Assembly: GCA_017518105.1 (NCBI GenBank)
Contig: JAFWWC010000002.1
Location: forward strand, 152,662-216,661
DNA: 64,000 bases
DNA from: Selenomonadaceae bacterium
Lineage (GTDB): Bacteria > Bacillota > Negativicutes > Selenomonadales > Selenomonadaceae
Direction: 5' to 3'
Shown here piece by piece: positions 41,754 through 51,503 of this stretch (positions are counted from its first letter, which is position 1; each line of letters starts with the position of its first letter). The translations under genes were made by a program, and so were the position numbers. Below the pieces are notes generated by a model, which was not told the DNA's origin, searched no databases, and saw only the letters and a program-made list of their open reading frames with translations.

Positions 41754-42602
41754 ATGAAATTTTTTTCGCGCATAAAGAAAGACATTCGCGTTATCTTTGA
41801 GCGCGACCCTGCGGCAAAGAGCGTGCTTGAAGTTGTCTTGTGTTATTCGGGACTGCACGCGATTTGGTTGCATAGAATTTCGCACGCCCTCTTTAAACGC
41901 GGCTGGATAGTCTCGGCTCGGCTAGTGTCGAACTTCTGCAGGTTCTTAACGGGGATAGAGATTCACCCCGGCGCGACGATTGGCGACGGACTGTTCATTG
42001 ACCACGGCACGGGAATTGTTATCGGGGAGACGGCGGAGCTTGGTAAGAACGTGACGCTTTATCAGGGCGTGACCCTCGGCGGCACGGGCAAGGAAAAGGG
42101 CAAGCGGCACCCGACGATTGGCAATAATGTAGTCGTGGCGACGGGCGCGAAAGTTCTCGGCTCGTTCAAAGTCGGCGACCATGCTAAGATTGGCGCAGGC
42201 TCCGTTGTTCTTAAAGAGGTTCCGCCCCATGCCACGGTTGTTGGCATTCCTGGACGAATCGTTGTCCTGCATGGCAAGCGCGTTCACAATGAGGAAGAAT
42301 ATCGCGAAGTCATTGCAGAACTTTGCAAGGCTCGCGGCTACGACATAAACGACCCGAACGTCCGCGCCGAGCTAATGGAGGAACTTGACGTTGATTTGAA
42401 TCATGACATCTTGCCCGACCCCGAACGCGAGATGATTGAAGTTGCCCTGCGACAGATTCAGCGGCTTGAAAGTCGAATCGCCGAGCTTGAGAAAGAACTT
42501 GCCGCCGCCCGCGCAAAAATCTCCGCCGAGGCTATGCGCACCTCTTCCCTTGAAGTCACCTTGACGGAGCGCAAAGTTGATTTGAATAAAACTAAGGAGT
42601 GA
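41754..42602 (+). CDS. cysE: Serine O-acetyltransferase with extended coiled-coil C-terminus
   Basis: 282 residues. CysE acetylates serine for cysteine synthesis. [34 protein letters not shown] and [20 protein letters not shown] are the hexapeptide beta-helix core. The protein runs ~60 residues past VVGIPGRIV, ending in a heptad-like helix ([20 protein letters not shown]). ATG 41754 is preferred over GTG 41745. It is followed by cysS, as in many Firmicutes. Confidence 0.95.
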   Translation: MKFFSRIKKDIRVIFERDPAAKSVLEVVLCYSGLHAIWLHRISHALFKRGWIVSARLVSNFCRFLTGIEIHPGATIGDGLFIDHGTGIVIGETAELGKNVTLYQGVTLGGTGKEKGKRHPTIGNNVVVATGAKVLGSFKVGDHAKIGAGSVVLKEVPPHATVVGIPGRIVVLHGKRVHNEEEYREVIAELCKARGYDINDPNVRAELMEELDVDLNHDILPDPEREMIEVALRQIQRLESRIAELEKELAAARAKISAEAMRTSSLEVTLTERKVDLNKTKE

Positions 42603-42608
42603 TTGCTT

Positions 42609-44132
42609 ATGATTAAAGTTTTTAACACGATGAGCCGGTCGAAAGAGATATTCAAGCCGCTAGTAAAGGGCGAAGTCAGTATCTATTGCTGTGGTGTCAC
42701 GCCGTACAACGCGCCGCATATAGGAAACGCTAGACCGTTCGTGACGTGGGATATGATTCGTCGGTTCTTCGCCAAAAGCGGCTATAAGGTTCGCTACGTG
42801 CAGAATTTTACAGACGTGGACGACAAGATTATCAAGACCGCCAATGAACAGGGCGTCACGTGGAAGGACGTTTCCGAGAAAAACATTGCGACTTACTTCA
42901 AGAGCATGGACGCCCTCAACGTTCGCCACGCAGATATTTATCCGAAGGTCTCCGAGACTATGGAAGATATTATCAAGCTGATTCAAACTCTCGTTGACAA
43001 GGGCTTTGCTTACGTCCTAGAAAATGGCGACGTGTTCTATAGCGTCGAGAAGGATAAGAGCTACGGCAAGTTAAGCGGACGCAAGCTAGCAGACATGATG
43101 GCGGGTGCCCGCGTTGAAGTCGACGAACGCAAGCATCACCCGATGGACTTTGCACTTTGGAAAGCTGCTAAGCCCGGCGAGCCGTCGTGGGATAGTCCTT
43201 GGGGCGCGGGGCGTCCGGGTTGGCATATCGAGTGCTCGGCAATGTCTTTGAAGTATCTGGGCGAAAAATTTGATTTTCACGGCGGCGGTTCAGATTTAAT
43301 CTTCCCGCACCACGAGAACGAGATTGCACAAAGTCAAGCGGCTCTCGGCGATGAGAATTCTTTTGCACAGTATTGGTTGCACAACGGCTTCATCACGATT
43401 GGCAACGAGAAGGCTAGCAAGTCTAACAAAGAAATGGTTCGGGCTAAGAAGGGGCTGTTCACCGTCGAAGAGATTCTAGCAAAGTACCCCGGCGAGGTCG
43501 TGCGCTTGCTCCTTTTGCAGACACATTATCGTAGCCCGCTTGAATTCGACGAAGAACGACTTAAAGAGGCTCAAGACTATTACGGCAAATTGGCGAAAGC
43601 TTATTGGCAGCTTGACGAGTTGGCAAGGATGATTCATGCGGGCGAATTCATCAAGGACACGGGCGAGAAAAACTTTGCGATAACAGTCAGTCCTGCAGGC
43701 GGTTTGGTCGAGGAAGGCGAGCGGCTCTTATCGAACTTCTACGCGGCAATGAGCGACGACTTCAACAGCGCGTTGGCGATAACCCACATGTTCGAGCTTG
43801 CCAAAGAGGTCAACGGCTATTATGGCGAGTTCATCGGCGGGAAGGTTTTGCCCGTGACGATTGACGGCGACATTATCTTGCGCGTCCGCGATATTTATTT
43901 GGAGATGGCTCAGATAATCGGGATATTTGAACAGCCCGTGCCAGTCGAGAAGGTCGATAAGACTTCGGACGATTCGCTTGTCGATTCGCTGATGAAAATT
44001 ATTTTGGAGCTAAGGCAGGAGGCACGCGCCGCTAAGAATTGGTCAGCGGCAGATAAGATACGCGACGAGCTAAAGGCGGCGGGGATTGTCGTCGAGGACA
44101 CGCCGCAAGGTGCCGTATGGAAGAAGATTTAA
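42609..44132 (+). CDS. cysS: Cysteinyl-tRNA synthetase
   Basis: 507 residues, class I synthetase. YCCGVTPYNAPHIGNARPF contains a zinc Cys and the HIGH motif (HIGN). WHIECSAMS and FPHHENEIAQS complete the zinc site, and KASKS replaces KMSKS. AAGGAGTGA precedes ATG 42609. The last 16 bases overlap mrnC. Confidence 0.97.
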   Translation: MIKVFNTMSRSKEIFKPLVKGEVSIYCCGVTPYNAPHIGNARPFVTWDMIRRFFAKSGYKVRYVQNFTDVDDKIIKTANEQGVTWKDVSEKNIATYFKSMDALNVRHADIYPKVSETMEDIIKLIQTLVDKGFAYVLENGDVFYSVEKDKSYGKLSGRKLADMMAGARVEVDERKHHPMDFALWKAAKPGEPSWDSPWGAGRPGWHIECSAMSLKYLGEKFDFHGGGSDLIFPHHENEIAQSQAALGDENSFAQYWLHNGFITIGNEKASKSNKEMVRAKKGLFTVEEILAKYPGEVVRLLLLQTHYRSPLEFDEERLKEAQDYYGKLAKAYWQLDELARMIHAGEFIKDTGEKNFAITVSPAGGLVEEGERLLSNFYAAMSDDFNSALAITHMFELAKEVNGYYGEFIGGKVLPVTIDGDIILRVRDIYLEMAQIIGIFEQPVPVEKVDKTSDDSLVDSLMKIILELRQEARAAKNWSAADKIRDELKAAGIVVEDTPQGAVWKKI

Positions 44133-44503
44133 GAACATTATCGCCTTTGGTCTTAGCTCACGTCGGGGACGCTTATTTTAGTCTTTACGTCCGCACGCGT
44201 CTTTTGCAAGTCACGCACAACATCACGCACCTCCACGACCTAAGCGCAAAAATTGTCTCGGCTCCCGCGCAGGCGAAGACTTATCACGCGATAGAAAATT
44301 TCTTGACGGACGAGGAACGCGACACCTTCCGCCGAGGACGCAACGCCAAAAGTCATGCTCCGCGCAAGGCGACTATTACCGAATATCACGCGAGCACCGG
44401 ATTTGAAGCTTTGCTCGGCGACTTGTTCCTTAGAAAAAATTTCACGCGGCTTGATGAGATATGCGAGCTTGCATTCAAGGAGGCTTTGACTTGGAAGATT
44501 TAA
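44117..44503 (+). CDS. mrnC: Mini-ribonuclease III
   Basis: 128 residues, an RNase III catalytic domain without a dsRNA-binding domain, maturing 23S rRNA in Firmicutes. LAHVGDAYFSLYVRTRL and GFEALLGDLFL are the two acidic active-site helices, with RNAKSHAP between them. ATG 44117 lies inside the end of cysS, a conserved arrangement. Confidence 0.95.
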   Translation: MEEDLRTLSPLVLAHVGDAYFSLYVRTRLLQVTHNITHLHDLSAKIVSAPAQAKTYHAIENFLTDEERDTFRRGRNAKSHAPRKATITEYHASTGFEALLGDLFLRKNFTRLDEICELAFKEALTWKI

Positions 44504-44525
44504 TCTCTGGTCGGCAATGTGGACG

Positions 44526-44608
44526 CAAGCTTGCAAGCTTGACCCAGCGGTCGCGGCGGACTCAGCAACGGTTCGGACGCAATGACCGCGTTCGTACGCA
44601 ACCATTGC
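44526..44608. repeat. Inverted-repeat cluster in the mrnC-rlmB gap
   Basis: The 133-base gap holds a perfect 16-base palindrome, CAAGCTTGCAAGCTTG (44526-44541). It also holds GCGGTC (~44547) facing GACCGC (~44584), and GCAATG (44579) facing CATTGC (44603). No T-run follows. It may be an RNA-processing or partial termination structure. No gene is seen. Confidence 0.4.
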
Positions 44609-44636
44609 TAGCTTAAAGTTTTGGAGGACTTAAATT

Positions 44637-45377
44637 TTGGACGACAACTTAATCTTTGGACGCAATGCCGTCGCTGAGCTTTTGAAGTCAGGACACAGCG
44701 TCAACAGAATTTTAATCGCAGAGGGCAGTCGGGACGGTTCGATTCAAAAAATATTTGCGCTTGCCAAAACAGCGGGCGTTGTTGTAGAATTTGCAAGCCG
44801 TGACAAGCTCGACAAGCTCTGCGGCGGACGTCATCAAGGCGTTGCGGCTTACGCGGCGGCGGCGGATTATTCGACGCTGGAAGAAGTTTTGGAGCTTGCC
44901 GAGAGCAAACACGAGCCGCCGTTCATAATCCTGCTGGACGAGATAGAAGACCCGCAAAACTTTGGAGCAATTCTTCGGACGGCTGAGGCGGTAGGCGTAC
45001 ATGGCGTGATAATTCCAAAGCGTCGAAGCGTGCAGTTAAATGCGACGGTCTTTAAAACGTCGGCGGGCGCGGCGCAATACGTCAAGGTCGTGCAGGTCAC
45101 GAATGTAGCCCAAACATTGAAACGGCTACGCGAGGTCGGCTTAAAGGTAATCGGCTCCGATATGAACGCGGAACTTGACTTTAAGCAGGCGGACTTGACG
45201 GGCGGGCTTGTCTTGATAATCGGCAACGAGGGCAAAGGCATGAGGCGATTGACGCGGGAGAGTTGCGACGAGCTGATAAAGATTCCGATGGTTGGCAAGA
45301 TTAATTCTCTTAATGCGTCGGTGGCGGGAGCGTTGCTCATGTACGAAATATTTTTCCAGAGACGGTATAAGCAATGA
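44637..45377 (+). CDS. rlmB: 23S rRNA 2'-O-methyltransferase RlmB / TrmH family
   Basis: 246 residues of the SPOUT class. The N-terminal substrate-binding part is FGRNAVAELLKSG. The knot motifs are LLDEIEDPQNFGAILRTAEA, LIIGNEGKGMRRL and NSLNASVAGALLMYE. TTG 44637 follows TTGGAGGAC. The stop overlaps the rae1 start by four bases. Confidence 0.92.
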   Translation: MDDNLIFGRNAVAELLKSGHSVNRILIAEGSRDGSIQKIFALAKTAGVVVEFASRDKLDKLCGGRHQGVAAYAAAADYSTLEEVLELAESKHEPPFIILLDEIEDPQNFGAILRTAEAVGVHGVIIPKRRSVQLNATVFKTSAGAAQYVKVVQVTNVAQTLKRLREVGLKVIGSDMNAELDFKQADLTGGLVLIIGNEGKGMRRLTRESCDELIKIPMVGKINSLNASVAGALLMYEIFFQRRYKQ

Positions 45378-45895
45378 CAAAGAAGCGACCGCATTACTTG
45401 GTTGACGGCTACAATCTGATTCACGTTTGGCAAGAGATTAACACGAGCGACTTGGCGACGGCGCGTGAATTCTTGATTCGGAACCTGCAAGAGTACGGCG
45501 CATACGAGAAATTTGAGATAACGCTGGTCTTCGATGCCGCACGCAGCGAGGACGAGGAAAGCGTTGAGGTCTACGACGATTTTTTCCGGGTGATTTACAG
45601 CGGCTATGGTGAGACGGCTGACGGCGTCATTGAGCGGCTAAGTTATGAGGAAGTCCGCAAGCGACGTGAGGTTCATGTTGTAAGCTCGGACGCGACGATT
45701 GAGACTGTCATTTTGGGGGCGGGCGCGTATCGTCATCCTTCGCGAGAATTTTATCGGGCAATCAAACGGGCTAAGCAACATTTACGCAAAGAGTATCTGG
45801 GCAACGTGACTTTGCCAGTTAAGCGCAATGAGGTCGGTGACAGAATCGGCGCGGAGGTTTACGCTAAGTTGGATAAACTTCGGCGCGGCAAATAG
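45374..45895 (+). CDS. rae1: NYN-domain ribonuclease, Rae1/YacP family
   Basis: 173 residues. Rae1 cleaves mRNA in the ribosomal A site in Bacillus. YLVDGYNLIHVW, LVFDAARS and VVSSDATIETVIL supply the acidic residues of the PIN-like site. The position directly after rlmB is conserved in Firmicutes. Stop is TAG. Confidence 0.9.
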   Translation: MTKKRPHYLVDGYNLIHVWQEINTSDLATAREFLIRNLQEYGAYEKFEITLVFDAARSEDEESVEVYDDFFRVIYSGYGETADGVIERLSYEEVRKRREVHVVSSDATIETVILGAGAYRHPSREFYRAIKRAKQHLRKEYLGNVTLPVKRNEVGDRIGAEVYAKLDKLRRGK

Positions 45896-45929
45896 CAAAT
45901 TTTTTTTACTTTAAGGAGTGTGATTATCT

Positions 45930-47402
45930 GTGGCAGTAACGAAAAGGATTTTCCAAATGGCTAAGGAGTTCGAGTGCGACGAGAAAGAAATCATGAATTT
46001 CCTTGCCAAACAGGGGGTCAAAGTCTCGAATCGGCTTAGCGCAGTCAACGAGGAAACTTATAACATGTTGAAGGAAAAGTTCATGGCACCGCCGCCCGCC
46101 CCCGAACCGGAGCCTGAACCCGAACCCGAAGTTAAAGAGGTCACGCCTGCAGAAACGCCCGCCGAGCTGACCGAACAACCTCAGCCTGCACCCAGCGGCA
46201 AGAAGAAAAAGAAGAAGAATAAACAGCCGCAACCCGCCGAACAAAATTCTGAGCAAGCAGAGCAAGCGCAAGAGCCGCCTCCAATGAAAGTGGTTTCCGA
46301 GGAAAAAGTCGCGAACATGGGCAAGCGGACTCAAACTGCGCTCTTTGAAGGAATCATGGCGGGCAACGAGTTCATTCAGCATTATACGCAGGATTTCGGA
46401 AGCGTCGTTGATTCTGATGGCAAGAATAAACCGAAGCCGCTCTTGTCGTGGAATATGGACACGTGGGGCATTCTCTACAACATGAAGTTCGATTACCCCG
46501 ACTCCTCGCCCGTGCGCTATTGGCAGTCCGTCGCTAAGCTGATGACTAGAGCTTTCAAACTCCTCAACGCCTTTGGCGTGAAGAACAAGGAATCCTTAGC
46601 CCAGATGCGGGACGCGATGAGCGAAATCGGTAAGCCGTATCAGCCGCGGGAAATCTTCACGGACGAAGAGAACCAGAAATTCGCCGAGCAACAGCAGTTG
46701 CTTTTCCAGACGTTCGGACATGGCGTGGGGCTTGTCAATGATAATCTCTACGACCTTAAGCTCAAAGCCGAGCGCATGAAAGTTCAGTGCGAGCGGGCGA
46801 ACTTCCTTGACTACGCCACCAATCCGAAAAACGAGTTCAGAGGCAATGAATGGATGTGGGTGCCCTTCGACCAGTTGTTGGAAATGGTTGTTTTCAGTAT
46901 TCGTGGCGTCGTTCGTCGGTTCAAATTCTATTACGCCAACAAGGAACGCATTGACAACATCAACAAGAGTTTCTTTGAATGGCTCGACGGCTATGCACAG
47001 CTTAAGGAGCAGGGAGCCGACGCCGCGAAGTTGGAAAAGTATCTTGAGCTTGAGGAGAAATTTGTAGAGATTGCCGAGTTCATGTCCTTTGATAATAATT
47101 TGGTTGATTATAAAAAGGTAAGGCAGGGCAAGCCTACGGTCTTCGATACGGCGGTTGAGCTTTTGCAGGCTTATCGGGATAATTTGGACGACCCGGACGC
47201 CGAGCGCAACTTTAAATATAAAATCCGCGGGCTGACCAACATAATCTACAAGCCTAAAGAATTTGTCTTCATGTACAGGTTCGGAGGTTTGGAGCCGCAC
47301 AAGGATTATCGCCCGCCCGAAGAGATTGCCGCCGCTGAGGCTAAAGCCGCCGCCGAAGCTACCGAACAAAAAGAAAACCCCGTCGCTGTCGACGAGGCTT
47401 AA
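45930..47402 (+). CDS. IF2_N-domain protein with large uncharacterised C-terminal domain
   Basis: 490 residues. Residues 1-52 (RIFQMAKEFECDEKEIMNFL) match the N-terminal domain of initiation factor IF-2. Then comes a Pro/Glu and Lys-rich linker (~52-105) with PEPEPEPEPE and KKKKKKNK. Residues ~110-470 are a predicted helical domain with many Trp, Phe and Tyr that I do not recognise; no GTPase motif is present. GTG 45930 follows AAGGAGTG. It lies after rlmB-rae1, suggesting a link to ribosomes or RNA, but function is unknown. Confidence 0.75.
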   Translation: MAVTKRIFQMAKEFECDEKEIMNFLAKQGVKVSNRLSAVNEETYNMLKEKFMAPPPAPEPEPEPEPEVKEVTPAETPAELTEQPQPAPSGKKKKKKNKQPQPAEQNSEQAEQAQEPPPMKVVSEEKVANMGKRTQTALFEGIMAGNEFIQHYTQDFGSVVDSDGKNKPKPLLSWNMDTWGILYNMKFDYPDSSPVRYWQSVAKLMTRAFKLLNAFGVKNKESLAQMRDAMSEIGKPYQPREIFTDEENQKFAEQQQLLFQTFGHGVGLVNDNLYDLKLKAERMKVQCERANFLDYATNPKNEFRGNEWMWVPFDQLLEMVVFSIRGVVRRFKFYYANKERIDNINKSFFEWLDGYAQLKEQGADAAKLEKYLELEEKFVEIAEFMSFDNNLVDYKKVRQGKPTVFDTAVELLQAYRDNLDDPDAERNFKYKIRGLTNIIYKPKEFVFMYRFGGLEPHKDYRPPEEIAAAEAKAAAEATEQKENPVAVDEA

Positions 47403-47409
47403 AACTTCT

Positions 47410-48369
47410 TCAACCCCAGAACATGTGCTTTTTCCAAAAGACGACCGCCGCACAGATTGAGGCAAGCAGGGCAATCGCAATGACGATGATAAAGCCCAAA
47501 TTGTTTTCGGCGAGCGGCACGGGCACATTCATTCCAAAGAAACTGGCAATGACCGTCGGAACCGCGATTATAATCGTCATCGCCGCTAGGAACTTCATAA
47601 CCATGTTCTGATTATTTGAGATTATCGATGAAAATATATCTGCCATCTGCGAGAGAATTTGGCTGTACATCTCAACCATTTCTCTCGCTTGTTTATTCTC
47701 AATGATAACGTCCTCTAGCAAGTCTTCGTCCTCTTCGTAAATCTCCAAGATTCCTTCGACGGTGTGATTGTTCCTGAGGCGCAGGAGCTTATCAAAGACC
47801 GCGTCATTGGAACGCAACGACGCATTGAAATACGTTAGACCCTTTTGCAATTCCATGAGCCGCAGAATATCCGAGTTGTGCATTGAGCGGCGCAGTTGCT
47901 CTTCGATTTCGTCGGAGAGCTTATTTATTTGCCGCAGATACCGCAGATAGAACGTCGCTGAGCGATACAGTATCTCGAATAAAAACCGCGTGCGCTTGTA
48001 CGTGTGGAAAAGCCGCGCCGTTCGCTGATTGAAACTTGCCATGACGGGCGTCTCCTCTAGGCAAACGGTGATGATGTATTGCTTAGTCAAGATGATTGCA
48101 AGTGGCAACGTGTCGTAGCTCTCTTCCTCGTAGACAATCGGGACGTTCGTTAGAATCATGACGGATTCTTCCTCAACGTCCAAATGCGAGCGTTCCTCCT
48201 CGTCGAGCGCGGCACGGAGAAAATCTGGTTCGACGTTCGTTAGCGCACTGACCTCGCGCAGTTCATAAGGCGTCGGGTCGATGATATTTATCCACGCGCC
48301 CTTCTGCAAAGTTTTAAGCGTCAACTTCTCCAAGTGTCCCGACTCCTGCGATTTGTAAATTTCAACCAA
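47410..48369 (-). CDS. corA: CorA-type magnesium transporter
   Basis: 319 residues. A long cytoplasmic helical region precedes two C-terminal transmembrane helices with FFGMNVPVP (the GMN selectivity motif) between them and a basic end (WKKHMFWG). TTG 48369 is preferred because GGAAGGGGG lies eight bases ahead and the protein then begins VEIYKS as in relatives; ATG 48396 in frame lacks a ribosome-binding site. It converges on the IF2_N gene with seven bases between stops. Confidence 0.92.
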   Translation of the reverse strand: MVEIYKSQESGHLEKLTLKTLQKGAWINIIDPTPYELREVSALTNVEPDFLRAALDEEERSHLDVEEESVMILTNVPIVYEEESYDTLPLAIILTKQYIITVCLEETPVMASFNQRTARLFHTYKRTRFLFEILYRSATFYLRYLRQINKLSDEIEEQLRRSMHNSDILRLMELQKGLTYFNASLRSNDAVFDKLLRLRNNHTVEGILEIYEEDEDLLEDVIIENKQAREMVEMYSQILSQMADIFSSIISNNQNMVMKFLAAMTIIIAVPTVIASFFGMNVPVPLAENNLGFIIVIAIALLASICAAVVFWKKHMFWG

Positions 48370-48447
48370 CGGTATCGCCCCCTTCCTTGAAGTCATTTTA
48401 CTACATTTGCTTTGTTGCGTGAAGGAAAATTTTCTGCGGCGTGTAAG

Positions 48448-49443
48448 TTATCGCTTGCAAAGCTTGAGGATGATTCGTTCCAGAGCCTCGACGCCCGCCC
48501 GTCCGAATTTCAAATCGAAGTCCGCCTCTGCCAGTTCGATGAAGACTTCTTCCAAAAGTTTTTCCGAATAACCCTTAGCAGTCTCTCCGACCTTCTGGGC
48601 AATGTAAGGATTCATTTCAAGCGGCTCACCTAGGCGACGACCGACGACACCTTGAGCCATGAAAAATTTTGCGCGGAGGAGGCGGCGCACGTGATTGGCT
48701 AGGAGCGTCGTTACGAGCGGGATTTTGGTTGGAACTTTGGCTTGCAACTTCAAAAGGTAAAGGGCTTTCTTGGGCTTGCGTTCGTCTATGGCGTCGGTTA
48801 AGGCGAAGTTCGAGACCTCTGGCGGCGCGAGCATGTTGCGTCGTAAATCAGCCGCTGTTATCTCCTTGCCCGCGACGTTGAGGGCGACCTTGTCCAATTC
48901 GTTTTCCAGATACCACAGCGAAATTTCTGGAAGGATTCCCAGTCGTTCGTTAAAGTGCCGCCTAGCCTCTCCGCTCATGACTTTTCCCAACGATTTAAGT
49001 TTATCGTTCAACCAATCGTCGACTTCCCACGGGCGCAAAGGGTCTGCCTCTAGCACGTCGCCGACTTGGGTTATAATCTTGTAAAGCTTGCGACGCTTAT
49101 CCGCCACCTTAGCCGTGAAGATTACGTAATTCGTCGGTTGCATGTCGCGGAGAATGTTTTCGAGGCGTTCGGATTTTTTCTCCGCGCTAAAGAAGGCGGC
49201 GTTCTTGACTAGGACGACATTGCGGGCGGCGAAAAACGGCGCACTATCAATCGCGCTTATTACGTCGCTTAGGGCGGGTTTGGTATCGCAGTCGATTGTC
49301 ACTAGCTCCGTTGTCCTGTCGACGCTGAGCCGCGATAAGATTTTGTCCCGCGCCTTATCGATGAAGAAAGTTTCCTCGCCGGCAAGCAGATAGACGTTCT
49401 TTATCCCGCCGTCGAGTTCACGCATAAATTCTTTGAACTTCAC
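48448..49443 (-). CDS. holA: DNA polymerase III delta subunit
   Basis: 331 residues; opens the sliding clamp in the clamp loader. NVYLLAGEETFFIDKARDKI is the characteristic start. NVVLVKNAAFF, WLNDKL and the collar region (IPLVTTLLANHVRRLLRAKF) follow. The start ATG 49443 is divergent from alr across 34 bases, which must hold promoters or ribosome-binding sites for both. Confidence 0.93.
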   Translation of the reverse strand: MKFKEFMRELDGGIKNVYLLAGEETFFIDKARDKILSRLSVDRTTELVTIDCDTKPALSDVISAIDSAPFFAARNVVLVKNAAFFSAEKKSERLENILRDMQPTNYVIFTAKVADKRRKLYKIITQVGDVLEADPLRPWEVDDWLNDKLKSLGKVMSGEARRHFNERLGILPEISLWYLENELDKVALNVAGKEITAADLRRNMLAPPEVSNFALTDAIDERKPKKALYLLKLQAKVPTKIPLVTTLLANHVRRLLRAKFFMAQGVVGRRLGEPLEMNPYIAQKVGETAKGYSEKLLEEVFIELAEADFDLKFGRAGVEALERIILKLCKR

Positions 49444-49477
49444 GCTATCACCCCTTAATTGATTGGAGATGTTTGAA

Positions 49478-50602
49478 ATGATTCTTCGAGACGTTCACGC
49501 CGAGATTGACCTTGACGCCCTGCGCCACAACTTAACGGCGATTCGTCAGCACATTAACCCGGCGAGCAAACTCTGCGTCGTCGTCAAGGCAAATGCTTAT
49601 GGGCATGGTGCCGTTGAGGTCTCCAGAGTTGCTGTTGAGTGCGGCGCGGACTTCCTAGCCGTTGCCACCGTCGAGGAAGGTCTTGAGCTTCGCCGCGCAG
49701 GCTTCAGCTTGCCGATTCTGATTCTAAGCTTGATTCCCCTTGATGCAGCTAATACTGTCGTTGCCAATGATTTGACGCAAACCGTTGCCGACTTTGATTT
49801 AGCCGCAAGATTATCCGACGCCGCCGCGAGTTTCCATAAGACAGCCAAGGTTCATTTGAAGATTGAAACGGGCATGGGGCGTATCGGAGTTGCTCCAGAT
49901 GAAGCGGTTGCCCTTGCCGAAAAAATTTCCCGTCTGCCGAGCGTCGAGCTGGAGGGAATGTTTTCGCACTTCGCGGACGCTGACTCGCCTGACAGGACGT
50001 TCACCAATCATCAAATCGAAGTCTTCAAAACCACTGCGACTAAGATTCGGGCGGCGGGCTTTGGGATAAAGCTTTTGCACCTGGCAGAGTCCGCCGCGAT
50101 TCTCGACATCCCCGAAGCTCATTTCGATATGGTGCGGTCGGGTATCATCAATTACGGGCTGTATCCTTTCGCCGACATTCGCCGCACGATTGACCTTAAG
50201 CCCGTCATGAAACTCGTAACGCGCATTGCGTATCTTAAAAAAGTTTCGGCGGGTGTGTCAATCGGCTATGGTCGAGAATTTGTCGCTGAGCGTGATTCGT
50301 TGATTGCGACGCTCCCCATTGGCTACGCTGACGGTTATATCAGAGCCTACAAAGGTTTTCATGTTGAGGTTCGCGGGCAACTGGCTCCGATTGCCGGACG
50401 CGTCTGCATGGATCAAACTATGATTGACGTAACTGACCTTGACGGCGTGAAGGTCGGCGATGAAGTGATTCTCTTTGGCTCGGATTTGATTTCAGCTGAC
50501 GACGCCGCCCGCCACTTAAAGACGATTAATTACGAGATAACCTGCCTAGTTTCTGCGCGGGTGCCACGGCTTTTTAAATCGGACAATCTACTTGTAATTT
50601 AA
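49478..50602 (+). CDS. alr: Alanine racemase
   Basis: 374 residues; makes D-alanine for peptidoglycan. VVVKANAYGHG carries the PLP lysine. HLKIETGMGRIG, INYGLYPF and APIAGRVCMDQTMIDV are diagnostic; the tyrosine catalyst lies in GVSIGYGREF. GGAG nine bases ahead favours ATG 49478 over in-frame TTG 49463 and ATG 49469. Confidence 0.95.
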   Translation: MILRDVHAEIDLDALRHNLTAIRQHINPASKLCVVVKANAYGHGAVEVSRVAVECGADFLAVATVEEGLELRRAGFSLPILILSLIPLDAANTVVANDLTQTVADFDLAARLSDAAASFHKTAKVHLKIETGMGRIGVAPDEAVALAEKISRLPSVELEGMFSHFADADSPDRTFTNHQIEVFKTTATKIRAAGFGIKLLHLAESAAILDIPEAHFDMVRSGIINYGLYPFADIRRTIDLKPVMKLVTRIAYLKKVSAGVSIGYGREFVAERDSLIATLPIGYADGYIRAYKGFHVEVRGQLAPIAGRVCMDQTMIDVTDLDGVKVGDEVILFGSDLISADDAARHLKTINYEITCLVSARVPRLFKSDNLLVI

Positions 50603-50620
50603 AAATCAGTCGTTTATAAT
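50592..50620 (+). promoter_or_regulatory. Promoter of the rodZ-like gene
   Basis: TTGTAA (50592-50597) and TATAAT (50615-50620), 17 bases apart. The -35 lies within the last codons of alr. Confidence 0.75.
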
Positions 50621-50644
50621 GCGCCGTGAAAGGAGATGTTGTAA

Positions 50645-51448
50645 ATGGTAGGCTACACGCTACGCCAAGAGCGCGAGCGGCAGAACTTAAAAATCGAAGA
50701 CATTGAGCAGGGTACGAGTATCCGAGCCTCTTACATAGAAGCAATCGAGAACGGAGAATACGACAAGTTGCCCGGCGCGGTTTATACCAAAGGCTTCATC
50801 AAGAACTACGCGAAGTTCCTAGGTATGGACTCTGACGCCGCAGCTAAAGAATTCTCCAAAGACTTAGCGGAACTTGCAGGCGAAACGACGACGGAGGCTC
50901 CCGAAGAGACTAAGGAGGCTCCTCCCGTGCTCGAAAAGAAACCTAAGCCAAAGACTGAAAGCAAACCCGTGGGCTATTCAATCCAAGACAAGGGGCAAGG
51001 TTCTTCGAGCAAATTAATCGTGGCGGCAGTCGTGTTGATTGCAGCGATAGCGGGCGGCTTGTGGTCATGGCTGACGAGTTCGGAAGGCGACGTTGCGACA
51101 GTCAATCCGCCGACACAGCAGACGCAACAGACACCGCAACCCGTTGAACCGGAGCCGGCTGATAATCCTACGCCCGTAGCCAATGCAAATCCCGTGCCGC
51201 CGCCGAGTGATAAGGTCGAAGTGCAAGCGCGTTTCAATGATCGTTGCTGGGCACTTGTTACGGTCGACGGCGCAGTTGTTCAAGAGGGCGTCATAGAAGG
51301 CGGGCAAACTCTTTCATGGGAAGGAAAGGACAACATAACCTTCCGACTGGGCAATGCGGGCGCAGTTGAATTCTTCCAGGGCGGCAAAAGCTTAGGTGTG
51401 CAAGGCGCGATTGGCGATGTCGTCGACAAAACTTTTACAAGGCAATAA
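50645..51448 (+). CDS. rodZ: RodZ-like protein (HTH, one TM helix, DUF4115)
   Basis: 267 residues. Residues ~3-70 are an Xre-like HTH (LRQERERQNLKIEDIEQGTS) that in RodZ binds MreB. A Pro/Lys-rich linker leads to one transmembrane helix (LIVAAVVLIAAIAGGLWSWL, ~120-140). Then come a Pro/Gln/Thr linker and a C-terminal DUF4115 beta domain (VQARFNDRCWALVTVDG). It links the elongation machinery to the membrane. AAAGGAGATG precedes ATG 50645; own promoter and terminator. Confidence 0.9.
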   Translation: MVGYTLRQERERQNLKIEDIEQGTSIRASYIEAIENGEYDKLPGAVYTKGFIKNYAKFLGMDSDAAAKEFSKDLAELAGETTTEAPEETKEAPPVLEKKPKPKTESKPVGYSIQDKGQGSSSKLIVAAVVLIAAIAGGLWSWLTSSEGDVATVNPPTQQTQQTPQPVEPEPADNPTPVANANPVPPPSDKVEVQARFNDRCWALVTVDGAVVQEGVIEGGQTLSWEGKDNITFRLGNAGAVEFFQGGKSLGVQGAIGDVVDKTFTRQ

Positions 51449-51492
51449 AAAAATCCTCGCCGCTCTCAATGAGTGACGGGGATAAATTTTTA
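51446..51492 (+). terminator. Terminator after rodZ
   Basis: ATCCTCGCCGCTC faces GAGTGACGGGGAT (several G-T pairs) around TCAAT, followed by AAATTTTT. The ribosome-binding site of the next small gene follows directly, so readthrough probably feeds it. Confidence 0.65.
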
Positions 51493-51503
51493 AGGTGATT
51501 GAT

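Noticed and set aside
44526..44541. CAAGCTTGCAAGCTTG palindrome as an insertion or attachment site
   Set aside because: No flanking duplications or mobile genes, and the surrounding gene order is the normal Firmicutes order.
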